Assembly: GCF_036014215.1 (NCBI RefSeq)
Contig: NZ_CP107921.1
Location: 4,657,501 to 4,721,500 of the forward strand
Source of the DNA: Streptomyces sp. NBC_00440
GTDB taxonomy: Bacteria > Actinomycetota > Actinomycetes > Streptomycetales > Streptomycetaceae
DNA: 64,000 bases
Direction: 5' to 3'
Shown here: in pieces, positions 42,100-51,031 of the stretch
Numbering within the stretch: position 1 is the stretch's first letter
Layout of the letters: each line of letters opens with the position of its first letter
The notes under the pieces: generated by a model
What the model was told of the DNA's origin: nothing
Database searches by the model: none
What the model saw: only the letters and a program-made list of their open reading frames with translations
Translations under genes and position numbers: made by a program

Positions 42100-43602
42100 T
42101 TACGCGATGTGCTCCGCGTCCAGCTCCTCCGCGTAACGGTGCTGGAAGCGGGCCAGGTACGGGCGGAGCGAACTGTCGCTCAGGGTCTCGCTGTTGCGGC
42201 CCGTGACGCCGTACAGGTCCTTGAGGTACCGGCCGAACTGACGCACCGTCGGGACCTCGTTGTTCTCGCTGATGAACTTCCGGTAGGCCCCGAAGTACGC
42301 GTCCTCGCGGGACACGTCCTCCGGCAGCCCCTGCACCTCCGGGCTGTCCGCCTCGGTGGTCTCCGGGGTGCCGGTGGTCTCGGTGACCGCGTCGGCGGGG
42401 TGCGACTCGGCGCGCGGCCCGGGGATCACCCCACCGAGGGGGCGCGAACCGCCCGCGCCGGTGGGGACCATGACCTGTGCGGGGTCGGGGGAGCCGGCGG
42501 CGTCCGGCCGGTCGTACTGCTGGGGCTGCTGGGTCTGGTCGTACTGCTGGGCCTGCTGGGGATCGCCGTGCTGCGGGCCGTGACCCTGCGCGTACGGGTC
42601 GTCGTACCCCTGCTCGTAACCCTGCCGGTACTCCTGCTCGTAACCCGGCTCGTAACCCTGGTCGTAATCCTGCGGGTACTGCTGGTCGTACGCGGGCTCG
42701 TACGCCGGGTCGTAGGTGCCCGTGTACGCCTCCTGCGAGACCTGCGGCGCGGCGAACCACGGGCTCTCGTGCGTGGTCGGCGGCTCCTGCTCCCGCGCCT
42801 GGCCGGTGGGGCCCGGCGGGACCGCTGCCTCCGTCGCGGCCGGTGCGGGCGCGGCGGCGGGGCCCGCAGCAGTGGTCCCCGCCTCCAGGGCGGGCACCGG
42901 GGACAGCAGCACCGGTTCGATGCCGGCCGCGGCCAGCCCGGAGGAGGCCGTCTCCGCGAGAGGGACCCCGTACCTCGCCAGCCGCAGCGGCATCAGCGAC
43001 TCGATCGGCGCCTTGCGCCGCCACGCGCGCCCGAACCGGGCCTGGAGCCGGGCCTGGTAGATCAGCCGGTCCTGTTCGAGCTTGATGACCTCGTCGTACC
43101 TGCGCAGCTCCCACAGCTTCATCCGGCGCCACAGCAGAAAGGTGGGGACCGGTGCGAGCAGCCAGCGGGTGAGGCGCACGCCCTCCATGTGCTTGTCGGC
43201 CGTGATGTCGGCGATCCGGCCCACCGCGTGGCGTGCCGCCTCGACGCAGACCACGAACAGCACCGGGATCACCGCGTGCATCCCCGTCCCCAGCGGGTCG
43301 GGCCAGGCCGCGGCGCCGTTGAACGCGATCGTCGCGGCCGTCAGCAGCCACGCGGTCTGGCGCAACAGCGGGAACGGGATACGGATCCAGGTCAGCAGCA
43401 GATCCAGTGCGAGCAGCACACAGATCCCCGCGTCGATACCGATGGGGAAGACCGTCGAGAAGGAGCCGAAGCCCTTCTCCTGGGCGAGTTCGCGCACGGC
43501 CGCGTAGGAACCCACGAAACCGATCCCGGCGATGATCACCGCGCCCGCGACGACGAGCGCGATGAGTATCCGGTGCGTGCGTGTCAGCTGCATCGCGGCC
43601 AC
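42100..43602 (-). CDS. DUF2637 membrane protein with Tyr/Gln-rich repeats
   Basis: The product is 500 residues. Four membrane helices lie in the first 125 residues (ILIALVVAGAVIIAGIGFVGSYAAV, FPIGIDAGICVLLALDLLL, ALTAATIAFNGAAAWPDPL-like, AVIPVLFVVCVEAARHAV). This DUF2637 (SpdB3-like) domain is found in plasmid transfer proteins and in chromosomal proteins. The middle (about 290-370) is a degenerate repeat of D/E/Q-x-Y-D/E-P/Q. The last 85 residues are a conserved helical domain. GTG start at 43602 with AGGAGG 9 nt upstream. Its function is unknown. Confidence 0.8.
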   Translation of the reverse strand: MAAMQLTRTHRILIALVVAGAVIIAGIGFVGSYAAVRELAQEKGFGSFSTVFPIGIDAGICVLLALDLLLTWIRIPFPLLRQTAWLLTAATIAFNGAAAWPDPLGTGMHAVIPVLFVVCVEAARHAVGRIADITADKHMEGVRLTRWLLAPVPTFLLWRRMKLWELRRYDEVIKLEQDRLIYQARLQARFGRAWRRKAPIESLMPLRLARYGVPLAETASSGLAAAGIEPVLLSPVPALEAGTTAAGPAAAPAPAATEAAVPPGPTGQAREQEPPTTHESPWFAAPQVSQEAYTGTYDPAYEPAYDQQYPQDYDQGYEPGYEQEYRQGYEQGYDDPYAQGHGPQHGDPQQAQQYDQTQQPQQYDRPDAAGSPDPAQVMVPTGAGGSRPLGGVIPGPRAESHPADAVTETTGTPETTEADSPEVQGLPEDVSREDAYFGAYRKFISENNEVPTVRQFGRYLKDLYGVTGRNSETLSDSSLRPYLARFQHRYAEELDAEHIA

Positions 43603-43680
43603 CCGCGGTCCCCTCCTGAATTCGACATCCGGCGGGCACAGCCTGGCACATGTGTACGGACGGCGTTGCGCGGGTACGCC

Positions 43681-43712
43681 CGGAGCCCGGTCCCCGAGGG
43701 GGCCGGGCTCCG
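43681..43712 (-). terminator. Terminator of the DUF3558 lipoprotein gene
   Basis: A 14-bp stem (CGGAGCCCGG plus TCCC pairing, with one wobble) and a tight loop starts 31 bp after the minus-strand stop at 43743. Confidence 0.78.
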
Positions 43713-43742
43713 GAGGCGGGTTCCCGAAAAGGCTTGCGGGGG

Positions 43743-44453
43743 CTACTTGTTGGCCGAGGCCACCGAGGCGACCGCAGCCTTGGCCGCCGTCTGCGCGCCC
43801 TTCGACATGTCGTCGGCCGAGGGGGACTTGAGGCCTTCGTAACCGGCGCCGTTGTGGTTGACGACGGTGACGACGTTCTCCGAACGCGTGATGACCACGG
43901 CGTAGATGAAGTCCGCGTCGGTCTTGCGCTGTTCGTAGGTGACGGTGGTCGCCTCGTTGCCGATGCCCGGTGTGGTCACCGTCTTGACGCTCTTCGCGCC
44001 GTCCGTCGCCTTCACGTCGGCCACTGTCTTGGCGTACTGGTCCTGCGCGCGCTTCTGCCCGCTGCCGAGGACGGAGTCCGAGCCGAAGCGCAGATACGAG
44101 ACGGAGAGCCAGCGGTACTGGGAGCCCTTGGTGCCCTTGCTCTCCAGGCCGTTCCAGGAACAGCCGGCGCGGGCCGACAGGTCGGTCGACTTATCCGCGG
44201 TGCCCGACTTGTCCTTCGCCTTGGGGACCAGGTCCGAGACGGTCTTCGCCGGGATCGACTTACAGGCGTCGGGCAGCTTCGGGTACACCGCCTTCGCGAC
44301 GGTCGGGGACGCCGACGCGCTGGGCGCGGGGGAGGAGCTGGAGTTCTTCTTGCCGCTGGAGCCGGAGTCCGATGAGCAGCCGGCGACGACGAGCATCACG
44401 GGGACGGCTGCACAGGCGAGAAGGCGGGTGAGTCGCGGGGCTGATCGGTGCAT
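43743..44453 (-). CDS. DUF3558-like lipoprotein
   Basis: The product is 236 residues with signal and lipobox LACAAVPVMLVVAGCSSDSG (Cys near 25). The domain from about 55 contains LPDACKSIPAKTVSDLVPKAK, ARAGCSWNGLE and VANHNGAG-type segments. DUF3558 occurs in secreted proteins of actinobacteria with no known role. The neighbour at 44561 is related in layout. Confidence 0.82.
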   Translation of the reverse strand: MHRSAPRLTRLLACAAVPVMLVVAGCSSDSGSSGKKNSSSSPAPSASASPTVAKAVYPKLPDACKSIPAKTVSDLVPKAKDKSGTADKSTDLSARAGCSWNGLESKGTKGSQYRWLSVSYLRFGSDSVLGSGQKRAQDQYAKTVADVKATDGAKSVKTVTTPGIGNEATTVTYEQRKTDADFIYAVVITRSENVVTVVNHNGAGYEGLKSPSADDMSKGAQTAAKAAVASVASANK

Positions 44454-44560
44454 GGTTCCTTCGCTCAGGTGTCGTACGGGGCGTACCGGGCGTACGGGTC
44501 ATATATGTCGTTTGTGTGTACGTCCGGGCCGCCACGGTACGCCGAGGGCCGGCCGGCGGA

Positions 44561-45442
44561 CTATTCGCCGATCTGGTCGGCGAGTTTGCCGGCCATGGTC
44601 TGCGTCCTGTCCTGCAAGGTCTTGGTGTCGGGGGGAGCGCCCGCCTCGGCGGGCTCCTCGCTGTACTCCACGGTGACGAGGACGTTCGACGCGCGGAAGA
44701 CCACCCTGACGGTGTGCTGCGGGGATGCCGCGCCTGCCTTGGCCGGGATGTCGGCGAGGAAGGCGGAGCTGCCGAGGCCGCTGAGGGTACGCGACTGGAG
44801 GCCGTCCGCCGACTGGTCGTCGTCGCTCTGCCCGCCGGCCGTGGCGTCCGGCGTGCTGTCCTCCTGCCCGCCCTTCTGCCCGCCGTTCTTCCCGGGCTTC
44901 CCGGGCTTCCCGGTGGCCGGTGTGCCGCCGGTCGCGGCCCCGTCCGCGCCCGTGTCCGTACCGCCATCCGCGCCGGTGGACGCGGTCGCGGTGGGTGAGG
45001 AGCCGTCCGCCGGGAGGCCGGCGGCGGCGAGCTTCTGCTCGTAGAGGGTCTTGGCCTGGTCGTCGTCGCTGACGGTGGTGTCGTAACTCACGACGCGTTC
45101 CATCGAGATACGCAGCCGGTGGGCGTCGGTGGGCGCGTCGGCCTTCCACCGGCAGCCCACCTGGCGGTCGGTGTCGAAGGTGGCCTCGGGGGTGCCCGCG
45201 TACGCCTGCTCCTGCTGGTCCTTCGGCAGGTCGGCGAACTCCGGGAACATGTCCTTCAGAACGCCGTGGTCGGCGGCGCGGCAGGGTTCGGGCAGGGTGG
45301 AGTACTTGCCGGGCGCCGCGGCGGGAGTGGTCTCACCGGGCTTCGCGTCGGCGGCGGAACCATCGGTCCCGGAACCGGTCGTGCAGCCGGTGACGAGCGC
45401 TGCGAGCAGCACCAAGCCGGGAACGTAAGCCCTTCGCTGCAC
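44561..45442 (-). CDS. DUF3558-like lipoprotein
   Basis: The product is 293 residues from the GTG at 45442 (GGGAG about 10 nt upstream). LVLLAALVTGCTTG is the lipobox. The first domain half has LPEPCRAADHGVLKDMFPEFADL and VGCRWKADAPT, with Cys pairs as in the next gene. A Gly/Lys/Ala-rich linker (about 150-200) precedes the last part, with LGSSAFLADIP. It pairs with the gene at 43743, 107 bp downstream. Likely a tandem duplication. Confidence 0.8.
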   Translation of the reverse strand: MQRRAYVPGLVLLAALVTGCTTGSGTDGSAADAKPGETTPAAAPGKYSTLPEPCRAADHGVLKDMFPEFADLPKDQQEQAYAGTPEATFDTDRQVGCRWKADAPTDAHRLRISMERVVSYDTTVSDDDQAKTLYEQKLAAAGLPADGSSPTATASTGADGGTDTGADGAATGGTPATGKPGKPGKNGGQKGGQEDSTPDATAGGQSDDDQSADGLQSRTLSGLGSSAFLADIPAKAGAASPQHTVRVVFRASNVLVTVEYSEEPAEAGAPPDTKTLQDRTQTMAGKLADQIGE

Positions 45443-45604
45443 TGTCCGAGGCTCCCTTCGGAACGGAAAACGGATACCGCCTGATGACGGTGACCGGACA
45501 CAATGTCTATCGCACGCACTGGTGTACACGCCGGTCCGCTGTCGTTTTCGCGGATCTTGATGCGTATTTTTCTCTTTCATGTTGTTCGGGGGAATCGAGG
45601 AGCT

Positions 45605-46798
45605 ATGTCGTATGTAGAGGTTCCGGGCGCGAAAGTCCCCATCCGCATGTGGGCCGACCCGGCGTCGGTCGAGGACGGCGCGATGCAGCAGCTGCGGAAC
45701 GTCGCCACACTGCCCTGGATCAAGGGCCTCGCCGTCATGCCGGACGTGCACTACGGCAAGGGCGCGACGGTCGGCTCGGTGATCGCGATGCACGGGGCGG
45801 TCTGCCCGGCGGCCGTGGGTGTGGACATCGGCTGCGGAATGTCGGCGGTGAAGACGTCACTGACGGCGAACGATCTTCCGGGGGATCTGTCGCGGCTGCG
45901 CTCCAAGATCGAACAGGCCATTCCGGTGGGCCGGGGGATGCACGACGACCCGGTGGAACCGGGCCGGCTGCACGGCTTCCCGGCGGCGGGCTGGGACGAC
46001 TTCTGGGAGCGGTTCGACGGGGTCGCCGAAGCGGTCAAGTTCCGTCAGGGCCGGGCTACGAAGCAGATGGGTTCGCTCGGAAGCGGAAATCACATGATCG
46101 AGGTCTGTCTGGATGATGACGGCGTCGTGTGGTTGATGCTGCACTCGGGGTCCCGCAACATCGGCAAGGAACTGGCCGAGCACCACATCGGCATCGCGCA
46201 GAAGCTCCCGCACAACCAGGGGTTGGTCGACCGGGACCTGGCGGTGTTCATCTCGGACACCCCGCAGATGGGTGACTACCGGAACGACCTGTACTGGGCC
46301 CAGGAGTACGCCAAGTACAACCGCGCGATCATGATGGGTCTCCTCAAGGACGTGATCCGGAAGGAGTTCAAGAAGGCGCGGGTCACCTTCGAGCAGGAGA
46401 TCAGTTGCCACCACAACTATGTGGCGGAGGAGCGCTACGAGGGCGTGGACGTGCTGGTCACCCGCAAGGGGGCCATTCGCGCCGGCTCGGGCGAGTACGG
46501 GATCATCCCCGGATCGATGGGCACCAGTTCGTACATCGTGAAGGGTCTCGGCAACGAGAAGGCCTTCAACTCGGCCTCGCACGGGGCGGGCCGGCGGATG
46601 AGTCGCAACGCCGCCAAACGGCGGTTCTCCACTCAGGATCTGGTGGAGCAGACGCGTGGTGTGGAGTGCCGTAAGGACTCCGGCGTGCTGGACGAGATCC
46701 CGGCCGCTTACAAGCCGATCGAACAGGTCATGGAGCAGCAGCGGGACCTGGTCGAGGTCGTCGCCAAGATCAAGCAGGTTGTGTGTGTGAAGGGCTGA
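45605..46798 (+). CDS. rtcB: RNA-splicing ligase RtcB
   Basis: The product is 397 residues. PDVHYGKGATVGSVIAM near residue 45, VGVDIGCGMSAVKT near 80 (metal Asp and Cys), GSLGSGNHMIEV near 160 and the guanylation histidine segment SASHGAGRRMSRNAA near 335. It joins 3'-phosphate or 2',3'-cyclic phosphate and 5'-OH RNA ends using GTP and manganese. In Streptomyces it may repair rRNA or tRNA after stress. It lacks adjacent RtcA or RtcR, and a 2'-5' RNA ligase-like gene lies 10 kb upstream. The ATG has GAGGAG close upstream. Confidence 0.95.
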   Translation: MSYVEVPGAKVPIRMWADPASVEDGAMQQLRNVATLPWIKGLAVMPDVHYGKGATVGSVIAMHGAVCPAAVGVDIGCGMSAVKTSLTANDLPGDLSRLRSKIEQAIPVGRGMHDDPVEPGRLHGFPAAGWDDFWERFDGVAEAVKFRQGRATKQMGSLGSGNHMIEVCLDDDGVVWLMLHSGSRNIGKELAEHHIGIAQKLPHNQGLVDRDLAVFISDTPQMGDYRNDLYWAQEYAKYNRAIMMGLLKDVIRKEFKKARVTFEQEISCHHNYVAEERYEGVDVLVTRKGAIRAGSGEYGIIPGSMGTSSYIVKGLGNEKAFNSASHGAGRRMSRNAAKRRFSTQDLVEQTRGVECRKDSGVLDEIPAAYKPIEQVMEQQRDLVEVVAKIKQVVCVKG

Positions 46799-46819
46799 CC
46801 CGTAGCCGGTCGGGCTGTT

Positions 46820-47593
46820 TCACAGTTCCCGGTGCACCTTGGTGTTGGACGCCTGGGCGCGCGGGCGGACCACCAGGAGGTCGATGTTGACGTGGCTGGG
46901 GCGGGTCACCGACCAGGTGATGGCCTCCGCCACGTCATCCGCCACCAGCGGCTCTGCCACGCCCGCGTAGACCTTGGCGGCCTTCTCCTCGTCGCCGCCG
47001 AAGCGGGTCGTGGCGAACTCCTCGGTCCTGACCATGCCGGGGGCGATCTCGATCACCCGTACCGGCCGGCCCACGATCTCCAGGCGGAGGGTCTCGGCGA
47101 GCACGCGGGCGCCGTTCTTGGCGGCCACGTAACCGCCGCCGCCCTCGTACGCCCCGTGGCCCGCCGTGGACGAGACGATCACGACCGTGCCGTCGCCGCT
47201 CGCGACCAGGGCGGGGAGCAGGGTCTGGGTGAGGTTGAGTGTGCCGATGACGTTGGTCTCGTACATCTGGCGCCAGTCCGCCGGGTCGCCGGTGGCCACC
47301 GGGTCGGCGCCGAGTGCGCCGCCCGCGTTGTTGACCAGGACACCGATGGTGGGGAACGCGGTGGCGAACTCCTCGACGGCCGGGCGGTCGGTGACGTCCA
47401 GGACGTACGCCGTGGCCTGGTGGCCCGCTGCGTTGATCTCCGCCGCCACGGCCTCGATGCGGTCCTTGCGGCGCGCGGTGAGCACGACCCGGTAGCCGGC
47501 TGCGGCGAGCTGCCGTGCGGTGGCTGCGCCGATGCCGCTGCTCGCTCCGGTGACGACAGCGATGCGGTTGGTGGCTGCGGGCGCGGCGGTCAT
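46820..47593 (-). CDS. SDR family oxidoreductase
   Basis: The product is 257 residues. VVTGASSGIGAATARQL (NAD(P) binding), VLVNNAGGALG, catalytic Ser in VIVSSTAGHGAY, and the Tyr/Lys pair in YVAAKNGARV near residue 155. This is a classical short-chain dehydrogenase with an NADP preference suggested by TARRKDR. Substrate unknown; the C-terminal segment HVNIDLLVVRPRAQ is typical for YdfG-like 3-hydroxy acid dehydrogenases. AGGAG lies upstream of the ATG. Confidence 0.92.
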   Translation of the reverse strand: MTAAPAATNRIAVVTGASSGIGAATARQLAAAGYRVVLTARRKDRIEAVAAEINAAGHQATAYVLDVTDRPAVEEFATAFPTIGVLVNNAGGALGADPVATGDPADWRQMYETNVIGTLNLTQTLLPALVASGDGTVVIVSSTAGHGAYEGGGGYVAAKNGARVLAETLRLEIVGRPVRVIEIAPGMVRTEEFATTRFGGDEEKAAKVYAGVAEPLVADDVAEAITWSVTRPSHVNIDLLVVRPRAQASNTKVHREL

Positions 47594-47670
47594 GGGGAGG
47601 CTCCTCGGGACGGCGGCCGGGTGCGGCCAGGGCGGTCGGTGCGGGACGGGCTGCCAGGATATGCCCGGTC

Positions 47671-48006
47671 TCAGCGGCCGCGTGGTGCGTACATGATCAC
47701 GGCCATCCCGGCCAGGCAGACCAGTGCGCCCGTCACGTCCCAGCGGTCCGGGCGGTAGCCGTCGGCGACCATGCCCCAGAGGATCGACCCGGCGACGAAG
47801 ATCCCCCCGTACGCGGCGAGGATCCTGCCGAACTGGCCGTCGGGCTGGAGGGTCGCGACGAAGCCGTAGATGCCGAGCGCGATGACGCCGCCGCCGATCC
47901 AGATCCAGCCCCTGCTCTCCCGTACGCCCTGCCAGATCAGCCAGGCGCCGCCGATCTCGAAGAGTGCGGCGAGGACGAAGAGGGCAACCGAGCGGAGGAT
48001 CAGCAT
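47671..48006 (-). CDS. YnfA family membrane protein (UPF0060)
   Basis: The product is 111 residues with four membrane helices: [59 protein letters not shown] and [16 protein letters not shown]. This matches the UPF0060/YnfA family, of unknown or small-multidrug-like function. The start codon is only 32 bp from the start of the divergent MarR gene, so both transcripts have very short leaders. Confidence 0.92.
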   Translation of the reverse strand: MLILRSVALFVLAALFEIGGAWLIWQGVRESRGWIWIGGGVIALGIYGFVATLQPDGQFGRILAAYGGIFVAGSILWGMVADGYRPDRWDVTGALVCLAGMAVIMYAPRGR

Positions 48007-48038
48007 GGGGCACAGCGTGGCAGGTCTACGATTTCTGC

Positions 48039-48521
48039 ATGACGCAGAAGACCGGGCCGCGCAGCGCGCTCATGGCCGAGCTGGGGGCCACCTCGCGCCG
48101 GTACATGGCTGCGTACGCGCTGTTCAACCAGGCTCTCGCCGACCATCTGCGGCTGCACCCCACCGATGTGCAGTGCCTCAATCTGCTGAGTCTCGAACCG
48201 GGGCCGGTCACGACGGGGCGGATCGCTGAGCTGACCGGGCTCACCACCGGGTCGGCGACCCGGCTCGTCGACCGCCTTGAGCGCGCGGGCTATGTGCGGC
48301 GGCAGCGCGACGCCGACGACCGGCGGAAGGTGCTCGTGGTGACGGTGCCCGCGCGTATGGCGGAGTTCGGGGCGGTCTGGGCGCAGCTGAACGGCGCCTG
48401 GTTCGCGATGTTCGACGCCTATGACGACCGGGAGATCGCCCTGCTCACCGACCACATGCGGCGGACCGTGGCGATGAGCGCGCAACAGATCAGCCGTCTG
48501 CGGAGCGGGGAGCTGGGCTGA
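48039..48521 (+). CDS. MarR family transcriptional regulator
   Basis: The product is 160 residues. Winged-helix segments are [47 protein letters not shown] and [13 protein letters not shown]. It is divergent from YnfA, which it may regulate. Its 3' end overlaps the convergent Mut7-C gene by 32 bp. An ATG at 48039 is chosen because longer frames overlap YnfA. Confidence 0.88.
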   Translation: MTQKTGPRSALMAELGATSRRYMAAYALFNQALADHLRLHPTDVQCLNLLSLEPGPVTTGRIAELTGLTTGSATRLVDRLERAGYVRRQRDADDRRKVLVVTVPARMAEFGAVWAQLNGAWFAMFDAYDDREIALLTDHMRRTVAMSAQQISRLRSGELG

Positions 48522-49236
48522 ACTCGCGCAGCGCATCGGCCACGATCGCCTCCAGGCGGTGGTGGTGCGCCCCGCGCCAGTACACCCGCCCGCACGCGAC
48601 GCACTGGGCGAAGACGTCGTGGGAGCGCTCGGTGCCGCCCTCGATCCGTCCGCGCACGCTCTCCTTGGAGGCGGGGACCAGCTCGCCGTTGCAGGCGCTG
48701 CACCGGGTCCAGGGTGCGAGGTCGGGGGCGAACCTGCCCAGTACGTCGCGGAGTTGCTCGTCGGGCTGGTCGCTGTAGACGTACGCCCCGGCCCAGAGCT
48801 CGCGCCGGCGCAGCAGGCCACGGTCCCGGGACAGCAGGACGCGCCGGTGCTGCGCCGAGTATGTGGCGAGGGCGGGGTCGCCGATGTCCTCACTGAAGTA
48901 CGCGGTGTCCACGCCGAGCAGCCGCAACCGCCGTGCCAGCGTGCCGAGATGGACGTCGAGCAGGAAGCGGAGCGGGGCGCCCGGCACCTGCTGGGGGCGC
49001 TCCACCGCGTACACCTCGACGGTCTCCCCCGCGCGCGGGATGTGCGAGGGCGGTACGGTCCGGCCGTCCACGGCCAGCCGGCCGGCCTCGGTGAGCGGGA
49101 TGCCGGCCGACTCGACGACGTGGCCGAGCGTGGACGAGCCGTCGGTGACCAGGTCCGTACGTCCCTGGCGGCGTTCCGACGGGAGGAAGAGGCGAAGTTC
49201 AGGGGCGACTTCGAGGTGGATCTCCGGTCCGTTCAC
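48490..49236 (-). CDS. Mut7-C RNase domain protein with ubiquitin-like N-terminus
   Basis: The product is 248 residues. Residues 1-80 are a ubiquitin-like fold (EIHLEVAPELRLFLP; AGETVEVYAV). Residues 85-170 hold a Mut7-C/PIN-like core with FLLDVHLGTLARRLRLLGVDT and LLSRDRGLLRR. A zinc ribbon has CSACNG near 180 and CVACGRVYWRG near 215. Members are thought to be ribonucleases of unknown target. Its end overlaps the convergent MarR gene by 32 bp. Confidence 0.87.
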   Translation of the reverse strand: MNGPEIHLEVAPELRLFLPSERRQGRTDLVTDGSSTLGHVVESAGIPLTEAGRLAVDGRTVPPSHIPRAGETVEVYAVERPQQVPGAPLRFLLDVHLGTLARRLRLLGVDTAYFSEDIGDPALATYSAQHRRVLLSRDRGLLRRRELWAGAYVYSDQPDEQLRDVLGRFAPDLAPWTRCSACNGELVPASKESVRGRIEGGTERSHDVFAQCVACGRVYWRGAHHHRLEAIVADALREFSPAPRSADG

Positions 49237-49289
49237 GCTGTCAGGATGTCATCGGGCCGGGGGGCCGGGCCAGAGATTTCCGCTGTGTC

Positions 49290-49323
49290 GGGGGAGAGCC
49301 GGGGGAGAGCCGGGGGAGAGCCG
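49290..49323. repeat. Three copies of an 11-bp GGGGGAGAGCC repeat
   Basis: GGGGGAGAGCC repeats about three times in a row just after the NmrA-like gene stop region. It lies in the gap between the Mut7-C gene start and the NmrA-like gene end and encodes nothing. Confidence 0.7.
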
Positions 49324-49329
49324 GCAGGG

Positions 49330-50217
49330 TCAGGTGGTTGCGGGTCCGGTGGCGGTGGGTCCGGCGGTTGTGCTGGGTGCTGCGGTGAACGCTGCCGCGT
49401 TCTCGGCGGCCCAGGTGGCGAAGGTGCGTGCCGGGTGGCCGGTGAGTATCTCCACCTGGTCGGTGACGGTGGTGGGGACGCCGTCGGACGTGGCCCAGTA
49501 GTGCAGCAGGCTGTCTGCGGCTGCGGCGGGCAGATAGGGGCTGACCGACTCCTTCCACGCATCGGGGGCGACGCGCCGGAACGGGATGGCGCGGCCGGTC
49601 GCGGCTTCGAGGGCCGCGATCTGCTCGGTGAAGGTGAGCGACTGCGGACCGGTCAGGTGGTACGCCTGGCCGCGCAGCGCGGGTTCGGTGAGTGCGGCGT
49701 ACGCGGACTCGGCGATGTCCCGTTCGTGGATCGGGTCGGAGTAACTGCCGGGGTAGGGAAGGTCGATGGTGCCCGCGGACTGCAGGGCCCACTTCCACTG
49801 GAGGGCATTGCCCGCGAACGCGCCGGGCCGCAGGAAGGTCGTCTCGACGGATGAGGCGGCCAGCGCCTGTTCGACGGCGAGATGGGTGGCGGCGATCGCG
49901 CTTTCGGATGCCTCCGGGCCCAGCACGGAACTGGAGGAGAGCAGCACGATGTGCTGGACGCCCGCGGCCTCGGCCTGCTGGACGAACGCGCCGATCTGCG
50001 AGGGCTCCGCGTACAGGAAGACCGCGTCGGCCCCGTCGAGCGCGGCCGGGAAGGTGGCGGGGTCATGGAGGTCGCACCGTACGGCTGCCACGCCGTCGGG
50101 GAGGGAGAGGCGCCCGGGAGCGGCCGACGCGGCCCGCACCTCCACTCCCTTGCCGTGCAGCAGCGGGATGAGGGCGGAGCCGACTTTGCCACGGCTTCCG
50201 GTGACGAGGACGGTCAT
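49330..50217 (-). CDS. NmrA-like/NAD(P)H-binding SDR protein
   Basis: The product is 295 residues. VLVTGSRGKVGSALIPLL is the Rossmann glycine motif, then ADAVFLYAEPSQIGAFV and HIVLLSSSSVLG near 95. LRPGAFAGNALQWKWAL near 130 and RDIAESAYAAL near 170 match the atypical SDR (NmrA) family. Such enzymes act as quinone or flavin reductases or redox sensors. The C-terminal 20 residues are Thr/Pro/Ala-rich. Confidence 0.87.
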   Translation of the reverse strand: MTVLVTGSRGKVGSALIPLLHGKGVEVRAASAAPGRLSLPDGVAAVRCDLHDPATFPAALDGADAVFLYAEPSQIGAFVQQAEAAGVQHIVLLSSSSVLGPEASESAIAATHLAVEQALAASSVETTFLRPGAFAGNALQWKWALQSAGTIDLPYPGSYSDPIHERDIAESAYAALTEPALRGQAYHLTGPQSLTFTEQIAALEAATGRAIPFRRVAPDAWKESVSPYLPAAAADSLLHYWATSDGVPTTVTDQVEILTGHPARTFATWAAENAAAFTAAPSTTAGPTATGPATT

Positions 50218-50502
50218 GTGAGGGTCCTTTCGGTGGGTCCGGGGGCGGGCCCCCGGGTGTCCGGTGCGTATGCCGGGTGTGCGTGCCCGGTACGAGTGGT
50301 CCGTAATGTTAAGCGTGCAACAGAATCTGTGTCACGCAGTTAAATGTGCCGGAAATATGCCGGGGCTGCCGAATGGCTGCCGCTCGGCGCCCACCATTCG
50401 CCAGCCCCTGTGAACTCCCCGTGCGAGTGGGATCGGCGGCCAGTCGGGGTCGATCCGCTGACGGGGGCGTGCCTTCGGACGCCTCCGTGCGTTACCCCGA
50501 CC

Positions 50503-50763
50503 ATGAACGTACGTCGAATTCTCACCACCGCCGCCGCCGGATCCGCCCTCCTCGCCGCCTTCGCTCCCGCCGCCCAGGCCAGCAGCCTCGGGGGCACGCT
50601 CAGCGACACTGCCCAGACCACGGCCGCTGTCGGCGAGCAGGCCAAGCCCATCGCCAAGAGTGTCGTCGGGAACAACGTCGGCAAGAAGGTGCACGCCGTG
50701 AAGGGAGCGGCGAAGGCCGGGGGCGACGCCCTGAAGGCGGGCAACGAACTCCTCAGCAGCTGA
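50503..50763 (+). CDS. Small secreted protein
   Basis: The product is 86 residues with a signal peptide (RRILTTAAAGSALLAAFAPAAQASS; cleavage likely after AQA). The mature part is about 60 residues, rich in Ala, Gly, Lys and Val, with no Cys. It resembles unnamed small secreted Streptomyces proteins; not a chaplin by motif. The preceding ORF extension is not supported. Function unknown. Confidence 0.75.
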   Translation: MNVRRILTTAAAGSALLAAFAPAAQASSLGGTLSDTAQTTAAVGEQAKPIAKSVVGNNVGKKVHAVKGAAKAGGDALKAGNELLSS

Positions 50764-51031
50764 AACGGGCACTACCCCGGACGATCCCCCTGGTGCTGCC
50801 CGTGAGGTGGTACCGCCCTTGAGGTCCGGGGCCGCCGATGGCCGGTTCCCGGGAGCGCCTGCTCCCGGGGGCTCCGCCCCGGCCGCCACCCCGGTCACCG
50901 CGTCACCTCGGAACGTGGCGGTCCAGCGCGGCCACATCTTCGGCGAGCCGGTGCCGGTCGCGGCCGGGGCCTCCGCGTTCGACCGGGTGCTCGCTCTCAC
51001 CGGCCGCGATCCGCACTGGAGCCGTCAGCCG
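50764..51031. other. 268-bp intergenic region, no gene recognised
   Basis: It lies between the small secreted protein and the small membrane protein gene, which face each other. One weak inverted stretch near 50840-50880 (GGGAGC...GCTCCC) could be a terminator. No other feature was seen. Confidence 0.5.

Noticed and set aside
42100..43602. The DUF2637 gene as evidence of an integrated plasmid
   Set aside because: No replication, integrase, attachment site or transfer genes are nearby, and tRNA synthetase genes flank it.
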